From: Rhodospirillaceae bacterium
GTDB lineage: Bacteria > Pseudomonadota > Alphaproteobacteria > Kiloniellales > DSM-21159
Direction of reading: 5' to 3'
DNA length: 64,000 bases
NCBI GenBank assembly: GCA_006969625.1
Contig: CP030885.1
Location: forward strand, 682,001-746,000
A program made the position numbers and the translations under genes. Under the pieces are notes generated by a model. It searched no databases, had not been told where the DNA came from, and worked only from the letters and a program-made list of their open reading frames with translations. Positions 26,885 through 37,524 of the stretch are shown here, one piece after another (within the stretch, counting starts at the first letter, position 1; every line of letters starts with the position of its first letter).

Positions 26885-27868
26885 CTATTCGACGGGCGAC
26901 GACGCCTGCGGCAAGCTGGTCGGCTCGCAAATCGCCGCCGCACCTTCCTCGGGCGCCGCATGCGACATGGCGGCAGCCTCCTCCTCCAGCCACTCGGCGA
27001 AGGCGCGGATGTGCGGGCGGTCCAGCGCCGCCGGCGGGCAGACCAGGTGATAGGCATGCACCGCCTCGAGCCCGAGCGCGAAGGGACGGATCAACAGGCC
27101 GGCCGACAGCAGTTCCTCGACCAGCGCGGTCGAGCCGAGGGCGACGCCATTGCCCAGGATCGCCGCCTGCAGGGCGAAGGTCGTCATGTAAAAGCGCAGG
27201 CCTCGGCGGTGTTCGACCTGCTCGGCGACGCCGGCGGCGGTCAGCCACATGTACCAGTCGGGCCAGGCGAAGCCGCGCACCGCGCCGTCGACGTGGATCA
27301 GCTCCGCGCGGGCCAGATCGGCGGGCGTCTCCAGCCCGATCTTCTCGGCCAGCCGCGGGCTGCAGACCGGGAAGAAGCACTCCTCGAGCAGCCGCTGTTC
27401 GTAGAGCCCCTGGTAGCCGCCGGGACCGTAGCGGATGGCAACGTCGATGCCCTCCCGCTCGAACTGGCTGAGGCCCCACTTGCTGTCGATCCGCACGTCG
27501 ATCTCGGGCATCCGGGCGCGGAAGCGATCGAGCCGCGGGATCAGCCAGTGGGCGGCCAGCGAGGGGGCCACGCTGACGGTCAGGATGTCGTTCTGATCGG
27601 GGCTGCGCATCTGTCGCACAGCATCGATCAACAAGCCGAAGCCCCGGCCCAGATCTTCCAGTCCGGCCTCCGCCTGGCGCGTCGGCACCACCCGGCGGCC
27701 CTCGCGCGCCAGCAGCTTGGTGCCGAGCTCCGCCTCCAAGGCGCGAAGCTGGTGGCTGATCGCCGCCGGGGTCACCGACAACTCCTCGGCCGCCTTGGTC
27801 AGGCTGCCGAGCCGGGCGGCGGCCTCGAAGGCTCGCAAGGCATTGAGCGAAGGCAGGCGGTCGGTCAT
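26885..27868 (-). CDS. GcvA-type LysR transcriptional regulator
   Basis: 327 residues. The N-terminal helix-turn-helix (LPSLNALRAFEAAARLGSL, TKAAEELSVTPAAISHQLRALE, LGTKLLAREGRRV) is of the GcvA subgroup. The effector domain includes WLIPRLDRFRARMPEIDVRI and VDVAIRYGPGGYQG, both typical. It is divergent from a small hypothetical gene at 28034, with a long AT-rich, palindrome-bearing gap between them. This is the normal layout for LysR control of the divergent gene and itself. The inducer is unknown. Confidence 0.88.
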   Translation of the reverse strand: MTDRLPSLNALRAFEAAARLGSLTKAAEELSVTPAAISHQLRALEAELGTKLLAREGRRVVPTRQAEAGLEDLGRGFGLLIDAVRQMRSPDQNDILTVSVAPSLAAHWLIPRLDRFRARMPEIDVRIDSKWGLSQFEREGIDVAIRYGPGGYQGLYEQRLLEECFFPVCSPRLAEKIGLETPADLARAELIHVDGAVRGFAWPDWYMWLTAAGVAEQVEHRRGLRFYMTTFALQAAILGNGVALGSTALVEELLSAGLLIRPFALGLEAVHAYHLVCPPAALDRPHIRAFAEWLEEEAAAMSHAAPEEGAAAICEPTSLPQASSPVE

Positions 27869-27965
27869 CGCACTTTCTTCAAGATTATCTCAATTTTCTG
27901 CAAAAGTAATCTCGTTGGGATTGGCTCTCATCAATTCATAATATCGCCTATACCCGATCTGGCAA

Positions 27966-27992
27966 TTGAGAAAAACTGCGAGATTTTCTCAA
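27966..27992. promoter_or_regulatory. Palindromic LysR operator candidate
   Basis: TTGAGAAAA (27966-27974) and TTTTCTCAA (27984-27992) are perfect 9-bp inverted arms around a 9-bp centre. Related half-sites occur nearby (ATCTCAATTTTC at about 27886 and ATTTCTCAC at about 28009). The repeat lies in the AT-rich 165-bp gap between the LysR gene and the small gene at 28034. Confidence 0.6.
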
Positions 27993-28033
27993 GCCGAAGA
28001 CAAGAATTTCTCACACTGGCGAGGAGCTACCCC

Positions 28034-28243
28034 ATGTCCGTCATCCCCTTCGACCCATCGCCGGCGCAGCCGCGGAATCGAGGCGGCCTGCGCGTTGCAC
28101 CCAGGCGCCAGTCGGCCGAGGCACCGACGCGGGTCGTCGCCGAGAAGATACCGGGCGATCGCGCTCTGCGGCGCGATCTCGGGCTGGCGCCGGCGGAGGA
28201 GTCCCTCGAGCGCAAGCTGGTGCGCTGGCAGTTGGGCGGTTGA
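28034..28243 (+). CDS. Small hypothetical protein, LysR-divergent
   Basis: 69 residues starting MSVIPFDPSPAQPRNRGGL and ending ESLERKLVRWQLGG; very rich in arginine, proline and alanine with no membrane segment. GAGGAGCTACCCC gives a good ribosome site. The gene is supported mainly by this site, G/C-rich third positions and the operator-rich gap shared with the LysR regulator. In alphaproteobacteria this position is often held by DUF1127 proteins, but the DUF1127 motif is not seen. No function can be given. Confidence 0.5.
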   Translation: MSVIPFDPSPAQPRNRGGLRVAPRRQSAEAPTRVVAEKIPGDRALRRDLGLAPAEESLERKLVRWQLGG

Positions 28244-28306
28244 GCGCCGGGCAAGGGGTCTGCATCGCAGTTCCTGTCGCCGAGCTTTCGGTCTAGCTTC
28301 TCGGCC

Positions 28307-29401
28307 ATGCCCGAGGACCCGCACGCGACGCCCCCGCCATCCTCGATTCGGCGACGGCTCTCCGCCGGCTCGCGCGGCCTGCTGCTGACGACCGTCCTAC
28401 TGGCCGCCATGGGCGTTGCGGCGCTGTTTGTCGAGGGCGACACGCCGGGGGGCGCTGTCCGAGGGCCCTGGCTCGAGGGTCTGGACCTGCAGGCGCATCG
28501 CGCCGGCCGGGGCCTTTGGCCGGAGAACACATTGGTCGCAGTGCGCAACGCGCTGGCGCTGGGCGTGACCACCCTGGAGCTGGACGTCGGCTTGAGCGCC
28601 GACGGGGTGCCGGTGGTGCTGCACGACCGCCGTCTGAATCCCGATCACGCACGCCTGGACGGCGTGTGGATCGACGCCGAGGACCCGCCGGCGGTGCGCG
28701 CCCTGACGGCGGCGGAGCTGGCCGCCTACGACGTCGGCCGCCTGCGCCCCGGCAGCCCCGATGCCGAGCGCTTCGCCGCGCAGGCGCCTGCCGAGGGCGC
28801 GCCGATCCCCACGCTCGCCGAGGTCCTGGAGCTGGCCGAACGGCTGTCGGGCGGCAGCGTGCGCTACAACCTGGAGACCAAGATCGCACCGCAGGCCGCC
28901 GACTCGGCGCCGCCCGGTCCCATGGTCGCCGCGCTCCTGAGCGAGATCGCCGCGGCCGGCGTCGCCGCGCGCACCACGGTCCAGTCCTTCGACTGGCGCA
29001 GCCTGGATCTGGTGGAGGCGGACTCGCCGGGGATCGCCACCGCCTATCTGACCGCCGAGCAGCGCTGGCTCGACAATCTGCAGCGCGGCCAACCGGGCAC
29101 CTCGCCCTGGACCGCCGGCCTGGACCTGGACGACTTCCAGGGCTCGGTGCCCGCAGCGGTGGCCGAGGCCGGGGGACGGGTCTGGTCGCCCTACTACCGC
29201 GACCTGCGCAGCGGCGACATCGCGGAGGCGCAGCGCCTCGGCTTGGCGGTGATCGTCTGGACGGTCAACGACGCCGACGACATGGCGCGCCTGATCGACG
29301 CCGGCGTCGACGGCATCATCACCGACTACCCCGACCGCCTGCGCGCGGTGATGGCCGAAAAGGGGCTCGAGTTGCCGCCGGCCTTCTCGAGCGGGCCGTG
29401 A
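28307..29401 (+). CDS. Glycerophosphodiester phosphodiesterase family protein
   Basis: 364 residues. One N-terminal membrane segment (GLLLTTVLLAAMGVAALFV) probably acts as anchor or uncleaved signal. The GDPD barrel follows: DLQAHRAGRGLWPENTLVA (catalytic His and Asn), TLELDVGLSADGVPVVLHDRRL (metal Glu/Asp and second His), YNLETKI, VQSFDW and WTVND with DGIITDYPDR at the end. It hydrolyses glycerophosphodiesters to glycerol 3-phosphate and an alcohol, probably outside the inner membrane. It is convergent with the DUF6494 gene. Confidence 0.92.
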   Translation: MPEDPHATPPPSSIRRRLSAGSRGLLLTTVLLAAMGVAALFVEGDTPGGAVRGPWLEGLDLQAHRAGRGLWPENTLVAVRNALALGVTTLELDVGLSADGVPVVLHDRRLNPDHARLDGVWIDAEDPPAVRALTAAELAAYDVGRLRPGSPDAERFAAQAPAEGAPIPTLAEVLELAERLSGGSVRYNLETKIAPQAADSAPPGPMVAALLSEIAAAGVAARTTVQSFDWRSLDLVEADSPGIATAYLTAEQRWLDNLQRGQPGTSPWTAGLDLDDFQGSVPAAVAEAGGRVWSPYYRDLRSGDIAEAQRLGLAVIVWTVNDADDMARLIDAGVDGIITDYPDRLRAVMAEKGLELPPAFSSGP

Positions 29402-29407
29402 GCGCGC

Positions 29408-29614
29408 TCAGCTCAGCTTGATCTCGTGCTCGACGACGTGCTCGACGCCGAGCTCCTCGACCTTCAGCACCATGCTGGCCTTGATCGCGCCGTTCGGGTC
29501 GAGCTCGCCGGCCTCCACGGCCTCGCGCACCGCCTTTTCGATCTCGCGCTGGGAGGTGACGCCGACCTCCTTCAGGAACTTGCGGATCTGCATGTTCAGC
29601 TCGTCTTCGTTCAT
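29408..29614 (-). CDS. DUF6494 family small protein
   Basis: 68 residues starting MNEDELNMQIRKFLKEVGVTS and containing QREIEKAVREAVEAGEL and KASMVLKVEELGVEHVV. The acidic N-terminus and conserved N-M-x-I-R-K-F-L-K-x-V-G-V-T-S segment identify the DUF6494 group, common in proteobacteria and of unknown role. An AGGAAAGGCGCCG ribosome site lies upstream of the ATG at 29614. It ends 6 bp from the convergent phosphodiesterase stop. Confidence 0.75.
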   Translation of the reverse strand: MNEDELNMQIRKFLKEVGVTSQREIEKAVREAVEAGELDPNGAIKASMVLKVEELGVEHVVEHEIKLS

Positions 29615-29728
29615 CGGCGCCTTTCCTCCACCCTTGGTTTGCCGCTAGGCTTGCCAGAAAGCTAGCCGCAGAAACGGGCGGCAACAAGAGCGCCGAAGCG
29701 GCGCACGCGGAGGAAGGAGGCCCCGGCC

Positions 29729-30532
29729 ATGCACCTGACGGACGCCCAGATCGCCGAGTACGAAGAGCGCGGCTACCTCTTCTTTCCGGGTCTGTTTTCG
29801 CGCGCCGAGATCGCCCACCTGCAGGCCGGCCTGCCACTCCTGCTGGCGCGCCAGGGAGAGGAGGTGGTGCGCGAGAAGGACGGCAGCGGCGCGCCGCGCC
29901 TGGTCTACGGCGCCCACGCCTTCGAGGAGGCCTATCGCCGCATGTCCCTGCACCCGCGGGTGCTGGAGCCGGTCAGGCAGCTCCTCGGCGAGGAGGCTTA
30001 CATCCACCAGACCCGCCTCAACCCGAAGATGGGCTTCCACGGCGGCGAGTGGACCTGGCACCAGGACTTCGGCACCTGGCACCGGGTCGACGGCATGCCC
30101 GAGCCGCGCTGCGTGATGGCGACGGTCTTCCTGGACGACATCTCGGCGGTCAACTCGCCGCTGCTGGTCATCCCCGGTTCGCAGCACTTCGGTCTGCGCG
30201 AGGAGGTGGCGCCGGAGGAAGGCGCCGTCGGCTACGTGGTCATGCAGATCGACAAGGCGACGGTCGGCGAATTGGCCGAAAAGGCGGCGATCCAGGCGCT
30301 GGAGGGGCCGGCCGGCTCGGTCGCCTTCGTGCACTGCAACCTGGTGCACGGCTCGGCGCCCAACGTCAGCCCCTACCGCCGGGCGATCTGGTACGTCAAC
30401 TACGCGGCCGTCTCCAACGCCGCCACCGGCACCGAGCGCGCCTGGCACCACAACAACCGCGACTTCACGCCCCTGCAGCCGCTGTCAGACGACTGCTTGG
30501 CGCGCCTGGAGGACCAGCCTGCGGCCGAGTAG
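29729..30532 (+). CDS. Phytanoyl-CoA dioxygenase (PhyH) family protein
   Basis: 267 residues, Fe(II)/2-oxoglutarate-dependent hydroxylase fold. The metal facial triad is supplied by WHQDFGTW (His and Asp) and LVHGSAPNVSPYRR (distal His, with the Arg that binds 2-oxoglutarate). LLVIPGSQHFGL is the conserved strand between them. Relatives include ectoine hydroxylase and various small-molecule hydroxylases. The substrate is unknown and no ectoine genes are nearby. AGGAAGGAGGCCCC precedes ATG 29729. Confidence 0.9.
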   Translation: MHLTDAQIAEYEERGYLFFPGLFSRAEIAHLQAGLPLLLARQGEEVVREKDGSGAPRLVYGAHAFEEAYRRMSLHPRVLEPVRQLLGEEAYIHQTRLNPKMGFHGGEWTWHQDFGTWHRVDGMPEPRCVMATVFLDDISAVNSPLLVIPGSQHFGLREEVAPEEGAVGYVVMQIDKATVGELAEKAAIQALEGPAGSVAFVHCNLVHGSAPNVSPYRRAIWYVNYAAVSNAATGTERAWHHNNRDFTPLQPLSDDCLARLEDQPAAE

Positions 30533-30627
30533 CGGGCGCCGCGGCTGTCGCGAGACTTTCGCTTTACAGGCGAATGTCGCCGCCGGAAGACTCTCCTTTC
30601 CGTCTGTGACCTAGGGGAGGTCGCCCC

Positions 30628-31518
30628 ATGACGCTCAAGGTCTTCTGGCAGCCCGCGGGCGAGACGCTGGACAGCATCGGCACCAAGCGCCTCGTCGACA
30701 TCAGCGACGGCGATACGCCCAACGTCCGCATGAACGTGCGGATGCTTTCGATCGACACGCCGGAGACCTCGGGCTCTTCGGCGATCCGAGACGACATCGA
30801 CGGCCTGGCAAGCTGGCTCGAGTCCGACGAGTCGCCGGTGTGGCGAAGCCTGGCCGATCATCTGGTCCGCTGCCTGCGCCGACCGGACGGCCGCGATGCC
30901 GTGGAGGTGCACGTCGAACAGGGAAACGCCGCCAAGGCGCACTTCGAGGCGATCACCCAGGCACGGCTCGAGCGCCCCGGGCGCACGCCGCGCAGCCTCT
31001 TCGTGCGCACGGCCGACGAGCGTTTCGACGGCTATGGCCGGTTGCTCGCCTACGTCGCGCCGTCCTATTCGCGCGAGGAGCGTGCGCGCATGAGCCGGCG
31101 CGAGCGCGCCACCTTCAACTTCGACATGGTGGCCAGCGGTTGGGCCGCGCCTTTCATCCTCTTCCCCTCGATCCCCGGGGAGCTGGACCTGCCGATGTTC
31201 CGCGAGGCCGTCCAGAGCGCGGTCGTCGAGGGCAAGGGCGCCTGGTCGGACGAGCGGCTGCTGCTCGGCTACGAGTACCGCACGCTCAAGCGCCTGGCCG
31301 AGCTGCGCCGCGACATGCTGGCGGGCGAGGAGATCTCCGGCCGGCGCCGGTACGGCTGGATCGAGCGCTATTGCGCCGACATGACGAGCGGGAAGATCTA
31401 CGCGCCGCAGGACTACGTCCAGGTGGCGCCCTACGACCGGATCTTCGTCTGGCCGCGCGACGTGCGCCGTGCCGTGGCCGAGCTGAACCTGGAGCCGGCG
31501 GGGCGCCTCGCCGGTTAG
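30628..31518 (+). CDS. Staphylococcal-nuclease-like (TNase) domain protein
   Basis: 296 residues. Nuclease-like blocks are DISDGDTPNVRMNVRMLSID followed by TPE (residues about 26-49, with Asp, Arg, Asp and Glu in the order of the nuclease active site), ERFDGYGRLLAYV (second catalytic Arg region) and FNFDMVASGWAAPFILFP followed by FREAVQSAVVEGKGAWS, matching the final helices. A 60-residue insertion separates the first two blocks. No signal peptide is visible, unlike secreted nucleases. The C-terminal 70 residues are unrecognised. The ATG at 30628 follows TAGGGGAGGTCGCCCC. Confidence 0.7.
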   Translation: MTLKVFWQPAGETLDSIGTKRLVDISDGDTPNVRMNVRMLSIDTPETSGSSAIRDDIDGLASWLESDESPVWRSLADHLVRCLRRPDGRDAVEVHVEQGNAAKAHFEAITQARLERPGRTPRSLFVRTADERFDGYGRLLAYVAPSYSREERARMSRRERATFNFDMVASGWAAPFILFPSIPGELDLPMFREAVQSAVVEGKGAWSDERLLLGYEYRTLKRLAELRRDMLAGEEISGRRRYGWIERYCADMTSGKIYAPQDYVQVAPYDRIFVWPRDVRRAVAELNLEPAGRLAG

Positions 31519-31577
31519 GGGGTGCGGGGCCGAATAGAGCCGACAACGGGCCGCCAGGCCCATGGCCAGACGATCTC

Positions 31578-33380
<1,803 letters not shown>

Positions 33381-33655
33381 GCGGGCCTGGTGATCGGGGG
33401 TAGGAAAGTCAAACGCCGCGACGCGGCCGGCCGCTGGGCCGCCCGCGTCGCCCGGCCCGCAAGATAGGGCGGGCGCCCGTCCTAGGCAACGCCGCCCCGC
33501 CGTGCCCACGGCACGCGGCGCCGTGCCGGGGGGCCGGGCCAGCCTACACTTGCCCGGAAGCGCGCGGCGGATCACACTCCTTTCCATAAGTCGGAACGAC
33601 GGCGCCGCCCACCGCCTGGTTGCGGCGGCGGCGCGAGACGGGAGGAACAAAGGCC

Positions 33656-34105
33656 ATGAACCGTCGGATCGTGCCCGACGTGGTATCGCCCGGCCAGCAG
33701 CTCTCGACGCTGGAGCCGGACGCCACGGTCGTGGACGCCGTACGCCTGATGCGCGACCGCCGCATCGGCGCCATCCCGGTCCTGGAGGGCCATCGGCTCG
33801 TCGGGATCTTCACCGAACGCGACGTGCTGACCCGCGTCGTCGGCGAGGGGCGCGACCCTGCCGCCACCCGCCTCGGCGAGGTGATGACGCGCGATCCCGA
33901 TGCGGTCGCGCCGGACGACCGGGCGATCGACGCGCTCGACCGCATGTCCTCGCGCGGCTACCGCCACTTGCCTGTGGTCGCCGGCGAGCGGGTGGTGGCG
34001 ATCGTCTCGATCCGCGACCTCTATGCCGCGGTACGCCAATCGCTGGAACGCGAACTGCAGCAGCGCGACGCCTACATCTTCGGCGAGGCCTACGGCACCA
34101 CCTGA
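33656..34105 (+). CDS. Tandem CBS-domain protein
   Basis: 149 residues forming two CBS motifs: first about residues 10-65 ([34 protein letters not shown]), second about 72-130 ([37 protein letters not shown]). Such stand-alone CBS pairs bind adenosyl ligands and tune partner proteins. GGGAGGAACAAAGGCC precedes ATG 33656. No partner gene is evident. Confidence 0.9.
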   Translation: MNRRIVPDVVSPGQQLSTLEPDATVVDAVRLMRDRRIGAIPVLEGHRLVGIFTERDVLTRVVGEGRDPAATRLGEVMTRDPDAVAPDDRAIDALDRMSSRGYRHLPVVAGERVVAIVSIRDLYAAVRQSLERELQQRDAYIFGEAYGTT

Positions 34106-34218
34106 GGCCCCGCGCGCAGGGCTGCCTTTCGGCTGGCCGCCTTGCATGGGCAGCGGCCCCGCCTATAGTGCGGCGCAGCGAATCTCCTGTCCCTGCGCTG
34201 CCGGAGTCCGTGCGTCCC

Positions 34219-34770
34219 ATGCCCCTGTCCGCCCCCAAGGCCGAGCGCGAGCACCTGCACACCCGCAGCTACAACTTCCGCGGCTACCGGCGCGCAGACG
34301 GTCTCTGGGACATCGAGGGGCGCATCGTCGACACCAAGACCTACGGTTTTCCCAATGCCCATCGCGGGCGTATCGAGGCAGACGAGCCGATCCACGACAT
34401 GTCGATCCGCCTGACGCTCGACGAGGACTTCGAGATCAAGGCGATCGAGGCGGCTACGGATGCCGGGCCTTTCGCCGTCTGCCCGGCAATCGTGCCGAAC
34501 TTCCAGCGCATGGTCGGTGTCAGGATCGGGCCGGGCTGGCGGCGCGAAGTGCGCAGTCGTCTCGGTGGGGTGGAGGGCTGCACCCACCTGGTCGAACTGC
34601 TGCTCGCCATGGCGACGCCGGCCTATCAGGCGATGTTCCCGGTGCGCCAGAAGAAGGCGGGAACGCGCAAGCCGGGTCAGAAGCCGGCCCTGCTCAACTC
34701 CTGCCACGCCTTTTCCGAGAAGGGCCGGTTCGCCAAGGAAAACTGGCCGGACGTCTATACGGGCGAGTGA
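34219..34770 (+). CDS. DUF2889 domain protein
   Basis: 183 residues. The N-terminal HTRSYNFRGYRRADGLWDIEG, then DEPIHDMSIRLTLDEDFEI, CPAIVPNFQRMVGVRIGPGWRREV, GGVEGCTHLVELLLAMATPAYQ and the final LLNSCHAF are the DUF2889 blocks. The family is widespread in proteobacteria without assigned activity. The start was placed at ATG 34219. It stands alone downstream of the CBS gene. Confidence 0.85.
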   Translation: MPLSAPKAEREHLHTRSYNFRGYRRADGLWDIEGRIVDTKTYGFPNAHRGRIEADEPIHDMSIRLTLDEDFEIKAIEAATDAGPFAVCPAIVPNFQRMVGVRIGPGWRREVRSRLGGVEGCTHLVELLLAMATPAYQAMFPVRQKKAGTRKPGQKPALLNSCHAFSEKGRFAKENWPDVYTGE

Positions 34771-34825
34771 CTCGGGCAAGTGATCCCAACGGCGAGCAGC
34801 CGATCCGTGCCGCGGTGCCGCCCGC

Positions 34826-34890
34826 CTAGAGCGCGATCGTCACTGGTGGAAGCGGATCCGCGTCCACCAGTGACGTGAATCCTGCTCTAG
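34826..34890. repeat. 65-bp palindromic element with IS630-like ends (MITE-like)
   Basis: CTAGAGC (34826-34832) and GCTCTAG (34884-34890) are perfect outer arms, and TCACTGGTGGA (34840-34850) and TCCACCAGTGA (34863-34873) perfect inner arms. The ends TAGAGC/GCTCTA match the first bases, including the TA target, of the IS630 copies at 50.1 and 62.3 kb. The element supplies the stop codon of the adjacent RHH gene. It may be a non-autonomous derivative or a REP-type repeat. Confidence 0.65.
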
Positions 34891-35231
34891 CGCGCGCGTG
34901 GCGGACGGCGGGTGCCGTGTCCGGCGCCGGCGTGGCCGGCTTCCGTCGCCGCGGCCCGGAAGTAGCTGACGATGAAGACCCGCACGGCGGCCGTCAGGGT
35001 GGAGGCCGTGCGCCGTTGCTCGATGCGGCTGACGATCGCATTCAGCGAGCTCTCTTCCCGCAGGGCGATTTCCTGCAGGGCATCCCACATCTGCGGCTCG
35101 AGCCGCAGCGAGGTGCGCTTTGCCTGTCCCGACGCCCGGTCGACCACCTGGACGTTGCGGGATTCCAGCGTCGACTGCGCCGCCGCTTCCGCGGCGCTTT
35201 GCAGGCCGTCCTTGTTGCGCTTTGTCACCAC
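34887..35231 (-). CDS. Ribbon-helix-helix domain protein
   Basis: 114 residues from GTG 35231; upstream in-frame codons to 35408 look non-conserved. The RHH_4-type domain lies in the second half: KRTSLRLEPQMWDALQEIALRE, SLNAIVSRIEQRR and LTAAVRVFIVSYFRAA. These proteins are common small DNA-binding regulators in alphaproteobacteria. The last codons (GTRRPPRAR) and the stop TAG lie in or next to the 65-bp palindromic element, so the C-terminus may have been altered by its insertion. Confidence 0.7.
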   Translation of the reverse strand: MVTKRNKDGLQSAAEAAAQSTLESRNVQVVDRASGQAKRTSLRLEPQMWDALQEIALREESSLNAIVSRIEQRRTASTLTAAVRVFIVSYFRAAATEAGHAGAGHGTRRPPRAR

Positions 35232-35450
35232 TTTACCGGGCTCGCCCGCTCCTTCGCCCCGCCGTCCCCGAGCGGGCCTGGTCCCACTGCCGACGCATCC
35301 CTGCATATGCTTAGCCAGGATGCATCGCCCGCGAAAATTGCCGGAAGCCTCGCGTATGCGCAACCCATAAAAGAGCGACGTCGCGGACTTCTCAGCCAGG
35401 ACGTGCAAGGCCTGGATCAGAAAGGCTTTTTCGAGCCCGGCGGGGCGCCG

Positions 35451-35747
35451 TCAGGAGGTGCGGCGTGCGGCATCCTCGGCCGGCGTGAGGGTGCGGACTT
35501 GCAGGGCGTGCACACGCTCTTCCAACTCGGCCCGCAAGGCGTCGTAGACCATCCTCTGGCGCGCGATGCGCGACAGGCCCTCGAAGGCGGGCGCCACGAT
35601 CTCGACCCGGAAGTGGGTCTCGCCGCCTTCGCGCCAACCGCTGTGCCCGGCGTGGCGGTGCGAGTCGTCGACCACCTTCAGGCGCGCGGGCGCCAGGCTG
35701 TCCTGCAGCCGGCGCTCGATGCGCGCCGCCATGGTCTCGTCGCTCAT
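35451..35747 (-). CDS. bolA: BolA family protein
   Basis: 98 residues. RIERRLQDSLAPARLKVVDDSHRHAGH carries the conserved serine-x-x-H-x-G-H segment, and ETHFRVEIVAPAFEGLSRIARQRMVYDAL is the BolA helix-turn region. BolA proteins bind [2Fe-2S] with monothiol glutaredoxins and affect iron and morphology regulation. It is divergent from the DMT exporter. The bolA, J-domain, cobS, cobT neighbourhood is common in alphaproteobacteria. Confidence 0.93.
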   Translation of the reverse strand: MSDETMAARIERRLQDSLAPARLKVVDDSHRHAGHSGWREGGETHFRVEIVAPAFEGLSRIARQRMVYDALRAELEERVHALQVRTLTPAEDAARRTS

Positions 35748-35833
35748 CAGCCTCTCGCTCCTTCGGCCGCAGTTTGGTCCGCCGCCTTCCTGCTGCTACC
35801 GTGCGGCGATCCTGTCAAGAGCACGGTGCACCG

Positions 35834-36775
35834 GTGGCCAGGACCGCATCTCCCGAGACGACGAGGTCCCCTCGGCTGCCGGCCGCCACCGTCGGGCCGC
35901 GCGCCGCATTGTCGCTGCTGCTCGCCGTCATCGTCCTGTGGGGCGTCAATTGGCCGGTCATGAAAGTCGGCCTGGAGTCCATTCCGCCCTTCTGGTTCGC
36001 CGTCGCCCGCATGGCGCTGGGCGCGGCGACCCTTTTCGTCGTCCTCGCCTGGCGCGGGTTGGTGCGGCTGCCCAGCCGGCGCGACCTGCCGGTCCTGATC
36101 AGCGTCGGCGTGCTTCAGATGGCGGTCTTTCTCGGCCTCATCAACACCGGCCTGCAGACGGTGGAGGCCGGGCGCTCGGCGCTGCTCGCCTACACCACGC
36201 CGCTGTGGGTGACTCCGGCGGCCATGCTGCTGCTGGGCGAGCGCATGGGCCGCCTCAAGACGCTCGGCTGGGGTCTCGGCATGGGCGGTCTGGCGGTGCT
36301 CTTCAACCCGCTCGGTTTCGACTGGGCCGACCCCGACGTGGTGTTGGGCAACGCCCTGCTGCTGGGCGCCGGCATGGTCGGGGCTGCGGCGATCATCCAC
36401 GTCCGCCGCCACGACTGGGACTCCCTGCCGCTGCAGCTCGCCCCCTGGCAGATGCTGCTGGCCCTGCCGCTGCTGCTCGGCGCCGCCCTGCTGAGCGAGC
36501 CGGTCTCGAGCATCCGCCCGAGCTGGGAGCTGACGGCCGTGCTGCTCTACAACGGGCCGATCGCCACCGCCTTCTGCTTCTGGGCTTCGGTGACGGTGAC
36601 GCGCAGTCTGCCGGCGATCACCACCTCGCTCGGCTTTCTCGGCGTGCCGATGGCCGGCATCGCCGCCGCCACCCTCTGGCTCGGCGAGCCGGTCACGGCC
36701 ACGCTCGCGGCGGGTCTGCTGCTGATCCTGGCCGGCTTGGCGGCCGTCAATCTGGGCGAGCTGCGCAAGGCCTGA
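35834..36775 (+). CDS. EamA/DMT-family transporter
   Basis: About 313 residues from GTG 35834, with alternatives at GTG 35801 and TTG 35774. Ten hydrophobic helices form two EamA repeats. The first begins LLLAVIVLWGVNWPVMKVGLESIPP and ends TLGWGLGMGGLAVLFNP; the second includes ALPAITTSLGFLGVPMAG-like segment (here SLPAITTSLGFLGVPMAG) and LWLGEPVTATLAAGLLLILAGL. It is likely an exporter of amino acids or metabolites; the substrate is unknown. No convincing ribosome site decides the start. Confidence 0.87.
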   Translation: MARTASPETTRSPRLPAATVGPRAALSLLLAVIVLWGVNWPVMKVGLESIPPFWFAVARMALGAATLFVVLAWRGLVRLPSRRDLPVLISVGVLQMAVFLGLINTGLQTVEAGRSALLAYTTPLWVTPAAMLLLGERMGRLKTLGWGLGMGGLAVLFNPLGFDWADPDVVLGNALLLGAGMVGAAAIIHVRRHDWDSLPLQLAPWQMLLALPLLLGAALLSEPVSSIRPSWELTAVLLYNGPIATAFCFWASVTVTRSLPAITTSLGFLGVPMAGIAAATLWLGEPVTATLAAGLLLILAGLAAVNLGELRKA

Positions 36776-36875
36776 GCCGGCTGCCGCTGCCGTCCGCAGG
36801 GCAGGTCTGCAGCACGTCGGCACACGGCCCCTCGGCTTGCTTCCCTCTGCCCCAGTTCCCATACTCACTCGCGTC

Positions 36876-37466
36876 ATGCGCGGTACCCAATCCCATCAGC
36901 AGACGGCGGCGGAGAAGGCCGCCGGCAGCGGCTTTGCCGGTCGGGCCGAGACGCGCGTGTGCGAGCATCCGGGGTGCGAGGAGGCGGGTCTCCACCGGGC
37001 GCCGCGCGACCGCAGCCAGCCGGGCGACTATCTCTGGCTTTGCCTCGAGCACGTGCGCGCCTACAACCAGTCCTGGGACTGGTTCCGCGGCATGACGCCG
37101 GAGCAGATCGAGGCCGAGCGGCGGCGGCATCAGGTCTGGGAACGGCCGACCTGGAGCTTTGCCGGCTCGCCCGGCCAGCGGCGCTATCATGACCCCTTCG
37201 ATCTTTTCGCCGAGGAGCGGGAGGAAACCCGGCGCACCCGCGAGGAACGGCGGCGCCGGGCGCGCAGCGAGGAGGACCGGGCGCTGGCGGAGCTGGACTT
37301 GTCGCAGCCGGCGAGCTTGGCCGACGTCAAGACGCGCTACAAGTTCCTGGTCAAGCGCCTGCACCCGGACGCCAACGGCGGCGACACCGCCGCGGAGGAG
37401 CGCCTGAAGGCGGTCAACCGCGCCTACTCCACTCTCAAGCGGCTATACGCCGCAGCCCCGGCTTGA
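36876..37466 (+). CDS. J-domain (DnaJ-class) protein
   Basis: 196 residues. The J domain is at the C-terminus (about residues 133-190): [34 protein letters not shown] contains the HPD motif needed to stimulate DnaK, followed by [17 protein letters not shown]. The N-terminal half has [19 protein letters not shown], a possible small metal site, and a charged linker. This architecture recurs next to cobST in alphaproteobacteria. ATG 36876 was chosen. cobS follows 58 bp downstream. Confidence 0.9.
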   Translation: MRGTQSHQQTAAEKAAGSGFAGRAETRVCEHPGCEEAGLHRAPRDRSQPGDYLWLCLEHVRAYNQSWDWFRGMTPEQIEAERRRHQVWERPTWSFAGSPGQRRYHDPFDLFAEEREETRRTREERRRRARSEEDRALAELDLSQPASLADVKTRYKFLVKRLHPDANGGDTAAEERLKAVNRAYSTLKRLYAAAPA

Positions 37467-37524
37467 CGCTCCCGGCCGGGCGCTTACCGACCACACGCAC
37501 CGCACGACCGCAGCAGGAATCGAC

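Noticed and set aside
33381..33650. N-terminal extension of lepA
   Set aside because: Family homology begins at the ATG at 33380; the upstream codons are unlike any LepA.
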